Assembly (NCBI GenBank): GCA_020631175.1
Contig: JAHDHT010000024.1
Span: forward strand, 1 to 27,636
Direction of reading: 5' to 3'
Length of the DNA stretch: 27,636 bases
Source of the DNA: Chitinophagales bacterium
Lineage (GTDB): Bacteria > Bacteroidota > Bacteroidia > Chitinophagales > JAHDHT01
Position numbers and translations under genes: made by a program. Positions within the stretch are counted from its first letter, which is position 1. Every line of letters begins with the position of its first letter. Of this stretch, positions 24,217 through 27,636 are shown in pieces. The notes beneath the pieces are model-generated. The model had not been told where the DNA came from, did not search any database, and saw nothing but the letters and a program-made list of their open reading frames with translations.

Positions 24217-24663
24217 TTAATTTGTAGTAAAATCAGAGTTGATTTTCAAGATTGAGCCATTTTTATGATCATAATAAATGTCGAAGTCTGGTAATGAATC
24301 GATTAGTTTTTGACTTAGTTTACATCTATTTTTTGTTTCAAAATAAGCTCTTAACATAAAATGTTTTACTTCATCATTAGATTGGATTATGATTAATTTG
24401 TCCATTTCATTATCTGATAATACTTCACATAATTCCCAAACGCTCCTATCAGAAGTTCTATAGCAGTTGCATACTTTTTGTTCGGCAAGATCCATTGCCA
24501 AAGCTTCTGCTTTTGCACTTGAAAAAGGCATATCAAGACTTCGCATAACAGGCAAATCTGGCATTTCTGGTAATTCATATTTTACGAATTGATTTTTATT
24601 ATCGCATGAGCTGAAGAAAAGCAATAAGATCAATCCAATGATACAGTCATTTATTCTTCCCAT
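24217..24663 (-). CDS. Small lipoprotein of unknown function
   Basis: A 148-residue protein with a lipoprotein signal: a short basic start, hydrophobic IIGLILLLFF and lipobox FSSC with Cys20. The mature part begins with a Pro/Met-rich linker (ELPEMPDLPVMR), then a helical region with Cys-Asn-Cys (KVCNCYRTS) and further single cysteines, which may form disulfides in the periplasm. No known family comes to mind. Its start codon lies inside the end of the upstream YwqK-type lipoprotein gene (13-base overlap), so the two are translated from one message and may act together. No terminator hairpin with a T tract is evident downstream. Confidence 0.7.
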   Translation of the reverse strand: MGRINDCIIGLILLLFFSSCDNKNQFVKYELPEMPDLPVMRSLDMPFSSAKAEALAMDLAEQKVCNCYRTSDRSVWELCEVLSDNEMDKLIIIQSNDEVKHFMLRAYFETKNRCKLSQKLIDSLPDFDIYYDHKNGSILKINSDFTTN

Positions 24664-25400
24664 AATTCTTCTTTGACAATATTGCCGCTTGCGTCAAATG
24701 CAATACTTTTGATTTTACCATTTTTAAGTTTTCTTGCTTCTAAGCGTTTCCTTCCCTTTTCATCATAGGCAATCTTTAATTTTTCATTTCCATTAATTTC
24801 ATATTCTGCATATAATCTTTCGTTTGAATTCGGATACCATTCTTTTTGATAAATAAGTGTACCTTTATTATAGAATTCCTCAAATATCTGGATTCCATCT
24901 GGCATATATTTCTTGATTATACCATCTTTCAAACCCATTTCATAGTTGTAATAGGCAAATAATGCTCCGTTTTCATGATAAAATTTTTTATCTCCATGTT
25001 GAATGTCATTAACGAAATACTCTTCCGATTCAATAAAAGCTTCTCCATTTAATTTACCATCAAAATATCTCTTCCAGGCACCAACTTTTCTCCCATTACT
25101 ATAATAACCAGAAGCACGAATATTACCACTTACATAAAATTGAATCCATGGCCCATGTAGCGTATCCAATCTGATATTATTGTATTGAAAAATGGAAATT
25201 GGATGTCCGAATTTGTCATATTCTATCTTCTTTCTAAAATTTTCATACGGAGGTTTTGCTTTGAAATAAGCAAACTGCTGATCATGTTTATAAGCATATT
25301 CATAATAATCAGGAGAGTAAATTTTAATTGTTTCTTCTTGTTGGCAAGAAGTGATAATCAAAATCATAATTAAAGAAACGAAAGTAAATGTTTCCTTCAT
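24651..25400 (-). CDS. Lipoprotein with YwqK/MORN-type repeats
   Basis: A 249-residue lipoprotein (signal MKETFTFVSLIMILIITSC, lipobox Cys19). From about residue 80 to the end it is built of repeats of about 20-25 residues of the pattern G.W..Y...G....GYY.NG...G.W, for example GPWIQFYVSGNI, GYYSNGRKVGAWKRYF, GDKKFYHENGALFAYYNY and KDGIIKKYMPDG. This is the MORN-like repeat of the YwqK family, a beta-hairpin array found in many Bacteroidota surface proteins. Some YwqK proteins are labelled antitoxins, but here the export signal and the absence of a toxin gene argue against that. The gene overlaps the next lipoprotein gene by 13 bases and follows the TMTC-like gene by 38 bases. Confidence 0.82.
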   Translation of the reverse strand: MKETFTFVSLIMILIITSCQQEETIKIYSPDYYEYAYKHDQQFAYFKAKPPYENFRKKIEYDKFGHPISIFQYNNIRLDTLHGPWIQFYVSGNIRASGYYSNGRKVGAWKRYFDGKLNGEAFIESEEYFVNDIQHGDKKFYHENGALFAYYNYEMGLKDGIIKKYMPDGIQIFEEFYNKGTLIYQKEWYPNSNERLYAEYEINGNEKLKIAYDEKGRKRLEARKLKNGKIKSIAFDASGNIVKEELWEE

Positions 25401-25438
25401 GGCTTAAAGATAAAACATTGTCTAATTTGAATCTTCAT

Positions 25439-27316
25439 TTATTTAATTTTTAATAAATAGTTTTTTGCTATTTGATTATGCTGGTCTTTTTCCAAAACAA
25501 ATTCCCATACGGAACGCGCAGCTTCAGGTCCTTCATAAGCTAAATATAATTCTCCTAATTTGTTTACAAAAACAAAATCTTCATATTTAGTATAATCTAC
25601 TTTTCGATAAATATTTTTCATTTCTTGTAATGATTTGCTTTCACTTAACAACTTGAAATAAGTTCGAACAGATAACTGATTGTATGGATCAGACTGATCA
25701 CGATCAAGCGCTTTTACAAAATGTAATTTTGCTTTTTCTTTTTCTCCTTTTAAATCATAAACCTCGCCAAGGTTATAGAAAATTAAATGATTATCAGGTT
25801 CTTTCCTATGCGAAGTTTCCAGGTAAGGAATAGCTTTATCGAACTTTTTTTGTGCTCTATACAGCATCCCAAGATTATTAATCGGAAATAGATAATCCGG
25901 ATAGATATCAATTGCTTTTAAGTAGTGTTTTTCAATTATTTTATCCCATTGTGTTGAATTTCTCAGCTGCCTTTTCTGTGCATAATAATCGGCCATTAAC
26001 ATATTTACTTTCGCGGAGTTTTCAAGCTTTGGCATATCTGCAATGAGCAAGCCTTCCAAACTACTCCAATCATTGTTTCTCAACACCGTTAAAGCACTGT
26101 AAAATATTAAAATCGACAATGCCAACCATTTAAAATGGTGAACTTTTTTTACTGCCCAGAAAATTAATCCTCCCAATAAAAAACAATAAAAAATACTTAT
26201 TTCAAAAATAAATCGCTCAGCAATAATACCGGGACCTGTTCTGATTATATTTGAGTAAACAAAAAGACCGAGCCAAAGACCGAAAGCCATTTTCCATTTT
26301 AATTTACTTTTACTTCGAAACCAGCAAAAAATAATTATTAAAATCGATGAAAAAAATATTACTGCAATTGGAATAGAAATTACATGATTCCACGAGATTA
26401 ATGGGATGGTATTATAACCATAATATAATTTTAGATTCGTTGGCCAGATTAAAAGTTTAAGGTAATTTATGATGCACAATATGCCAACTGGAATCCTCTC
26501 TATTACAGAAGTATAAACATGATCTAAAGGATGTGTGATAAAGTAAGCAATATTCTCATTTTTTGGAAAATAAGACTTCTTTGCTATACGTATCAACAGC
26601 ATTACTATTGCAGAACTTCCGAGAAGTAATGCCATTTCTTTTTTATAATGCATCGCCTTATTAAATAAAAAAAGCCCCAGTATTACAAAATATATTAAAC
26701 CGGTAGTTTTTGTAATAAATACTACAGCAACACCTAAAATGCTGAAAATCAGAAATAGCCATTTGCGCTGTTCAAGAAATTTCAGAAAGAACAGGCCACT
26801 ACTCAGTGCGAAAATCTGATTAATTAAAATGTCCCTGTTCTTCAAACTTGCGACTACTTCTGTATGAACAGGGTGAAGCGCAAATAATAGAAGTGAAATA
26901 AAAACTAAATGCCTATTAATTTCTAATCGGCTTAAAAACATCCACCATAAATATAATCCTCCCAGATATAGAAGCAGATTAATTAAATGCCCCCAGAAAA
27001 CATTTTGTCCGAATATACTATGTTGTATAGCAAATGAAATTAGAACAACCGGACGATAACCGAATTCTGCGAAATCGGCTTCAATGTATTTAGTAGTTAA
27101 GATTTCGGGAATGGCACTTATTCCTTTAAGGGTAGTTGGCGTAATTACATAATTATCATCGAAAGATAAACCATTGGGTAAGGTATTTAGATAGACTAAT
27201 GCCGCGGCAAGCAGGATTATCCATCTGTAGTGTTTTGGGTTTAATAGAAATGGTTTGTTTACTTCGATTTGTTTATGGTTTTTTTTGGTTTTGGATGGAT
27301 GTAATGTTGTAACCAC
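25439..27316 (-). CDS. TMTC-like GT-C protein with C-terminal TPRs
   Basis: A 625-residue paralogue of the gene at 18923-20662. A basic, Lys-rich cytoplasmic start (1-30) leads into helix 1 (32-44). Then come the acidic pair in SFDDNYV (Asp53-Asp54), GYRPV (86-90) and HPVHTEVVASLKNRD (148-162), the signature block of TMTC-type O-mannosyltransferases. About ten helices end near residue 405, and TPR repeats fill about 420-625 (PDYLFPINNLGMLYRAQKK, PDNHLIFYNLGEVYDLKGE units). Probable role: transfer of a sugar from a polyprenyl-phosphate donor to exported proteins or glycans. The start is a GTG at 27316, the only candidate before helix 1; the frame upstream is open but runs through a REP-like repeat. 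It may share a transcript with the two lipoproteins that follow. Confidence 0.82.
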   Translation of the reverse strand: MVTTLHPSKTKKNHKQIEVNKPFLLNPKHYRWIILLAAALVYLNTLPNGLSFDDNYVITPTTLKGISAIPEILTTKYIEADFAEFGYRPVVLISFAIQHSIFGQNVFWGHLINLLLYLGGLYLWWMFLSRLEINRHLVFISLLLFALHPVHTEVVASLKNRDILINQIFALSSGLFFLKFLEQRKWLFLIFSILGVAVVFITKTTGLIYFVILGLFLFNKAMHYKKEMALLLGSSAIVMLLIRIAKKSYFPKNENIAYFITHPLDHVYTSVIERIPVGILCIINYLKLLIWPTNLKLYYGYNTIPLISWNHVISIPIAVIFFSSILIIIFCWFRSKSKLKWKMAFGLWLGLFVYSNIIRTGPGIIAERFIFEISIFYCFLLGGLIFWAVKKVHHFKWLALSILIFYSALTVLRNNDWSSLEGLLIADMPKLENSAKVNMLMADYYAQKRQLRNSTQWDKIIEKHYLKAIDIYPDYLFPINNLGMLYRAQKKFDKAIPYLETSHRKEPDNHLIFYNLGEVYDLKGEKEKAKLHFVKALDRDQSDPYNQLSVRTYFKLLSESKSLQEMKNIYRKVDYTKYEDFVFVNKLGELYLAYEGPEAARSVWEFVLEKDQHNQIAKNYLLKIK

Positions 27317-27400
27317 CCCTGGCCTTCGGCCTTCCCCTCCTTTTGAAGCAGGGGAGTTTTTATTTAATCTTCTTTTACCTTCCTACAAAAGAAGGGGATG
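27317..27400. repeat. REP-like palindromes, GC-rich type
   Basis: A block much richer in GC than its surroundings. It holds GGCC-TTC-GGCC (27321-27331); CCCCTCCTT (27334-27342) facing AAGCAGGGG (27346-27354), a stem with one mismatch; and a hairpin CTTCTTTT (27369-27376) / AAAAGAAG (27387-27394). CCCCTCCTT...AAGGAGGGG units next to CCACCCC and GGCCTTCGGCC are a form of intergenic repeat I recall from Bacteroidota genomes. The block abuts the GTG start of the TMTC-like gene. Confidence 0.6.
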
Positions 27401-27423
27401 ATCGTATTTAAACTTAAAAATAA

Positions 27424-27455
27424 AAAAGGAGATGCATTTTTATACATCTCCTTTT
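27424..27455 (-). terminator. Terminator of the gene at the right edge
   Basis: AAAAGGAGATG (27424-27434) pairs perfectly with CATCTCCTTTT (27445-27455) around a 10-base loop. Read on the minus strand, the stem is followed by TTATTTTTAAG, giving a U-rich end. It lies about 110 bases downstream of the stop codon of the partial minus-strand gene at 27566 and upstream of the TMTC-like gene, so it probably separates the two transcripts. Confidence 0.8.
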
Positions 27456-27513
27456 ATATTCTAACGTTTTTGTTTCCTGAAAACTACCGTTTTCTGTTTT
27501 TGGAAGCTTTAAA

Positions 27514-27564
27514 GGCGAATGAATTCGCCCTTACAAGGTTTCAAAAGCGAATGAATTCGCTTTT
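27514..27564. repeat. Two tandem REP-like palindromes
   Basis: The 14-base core GCGAATGAATTCGC occurs twice, at 27515-27528 and 27547-27560, 32 bases apart. In the first copy the stem is GGCGAAT/ATTCGCC; in the second it is longer (AAAAGCGAAT/ATTCGCTTTT, 27543-27564). The second copy begins one base after the stop codon of the partial minus-strand gene. Such GGGCGAATTCATTCGCCC palindromes are known as dispersed REP elements in several bacterial groups. No REP-associated transposase gene is in the window. Confidence 0.7.
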
Positions 27565-27565
27565 A

Positions 27566-27636
27566 CTAAAATCGACCTCCATCCGCTTCACAATCAATTT
27601 CATAAACGAAAGTACAACTTACAGATTCTGTACAAT
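27566..27636 (-). CDS. Partial CDS: C-terminus of a secreted Cys-rich protein
   Basis: Only the last 22 complete codons are in the window, from the right edge to a TAG at 27566-27568. They encode CTESVSCTFVYEIDC followed by EADGGRF. The sequence aligns without gaps to the last 22 residues of the 898-residue protein (CEGSTSITFSFNVDC, GANGGSF), with about 11 identities, including D-C-x-A-x-G-G-x-F at the very end. The gene therefore probably encodes another secreted, Cys-rich, surface-type protein of the same group. The rest of it lies outside the window. Confidence 0.72.
   Translation of the reverse strand, partial: CTESVSCTFVYEIDCEADGGRF

Noticed and set aside
24651..25400. YwqK-family toxin-antitoxin pair with the overlapping gene
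   Set aside because: Both proteins have lipoprotein signals, and the small partner shows no toxin-like feature; the antitoxin label of the family does not apply to exported members.
27515..27560. Two 14-base repeats 32 bases apart, possible start of a CRISPR array
   Set aside because: Only two copies, the repeat is fully palindromic and short, the spacer is 18 bases, and it fits a REP element better; no cas gene is present.

Overview
The window is AT-rich DNA from a member of the Bacteroidota, probably an environmental or marine one; the class cannot be fixed from this window alone. The evidence is the Lys/Asn/Ile-rich proteins, the weak ribosome binding sites, the many short lipoproteins with a Cys lipobox, the secreted P-domain protein with a typical Bacteroidota domain style, and REP-like palindromes. 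It contains no RNA genes, CRISPR array or insertion sequence.

Positions 1-20662 look like part of a surface-glycan locus devoted mostly to decoration rather than to making nucleotide sugars. From the left: a non-coding stretch (1-559); a methyltransferase and a small lipoprotein (both minus); a YfhO-like GT-C membrane protein (plus); a Wzx-type flippase (minus); then a tight plus-strand operon of three sulfotransferases, an MBOAT O-acyltransferase and an SGNH-fold partner (5825-11237). Next come four related aspartyl/asparaginyl beta-hydroxylase-type (LpxO/AspH-like) Fe(II)/2-oxoglutarate oxygenases: three in a minus-strand operon and one divergent (11234-14121). After them is a minus-strand operon reading KAS III - ACP - KAS III - SDR ketoreductase - GT2 glycosyltransferase - GNAT acyltransferase (18653 down to 14118). 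A TMTC-like GT-C/TPR protein (plus) closes the block at a strong bidirectional terminator (20742-20782).

The second part (20804-27636, all minus) holds an 898-residue secreted, Cys-rich protein whose mature part contains no lysine that I can find, a small Lys/Gln-rich exported protein, two small lipoproteins (one with YwqK/MORN-type repeats), and a second TMTC-like GT-C/TPR protein. A 249-base gap follows with two kinds of REP-like palindrome and a terminator. The window ends in the C-terminus of a protein whose last 22 residues match the tail of the 898-residue protein.

How the parts may work together (inference): the KAS III pair, ACP and ketoreductase could build a short hydroxylated acyl group on the carrier; the GNAT or MBOAT enzyme could put it on a sugar; the 2OG oxygenases could hydroxylate acyl or peptide-like substituents; the sulfotransferases would add sulfate; and the flippase would export the lipid-linked glycan. 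The GT2 enzyme (CsbB/GtrB-like) and the YfhO-like protein form a plausible lipid-phosphate-sugar relay. Having all of these tailoring chemistries in one locus is the most interesting feature of the window.
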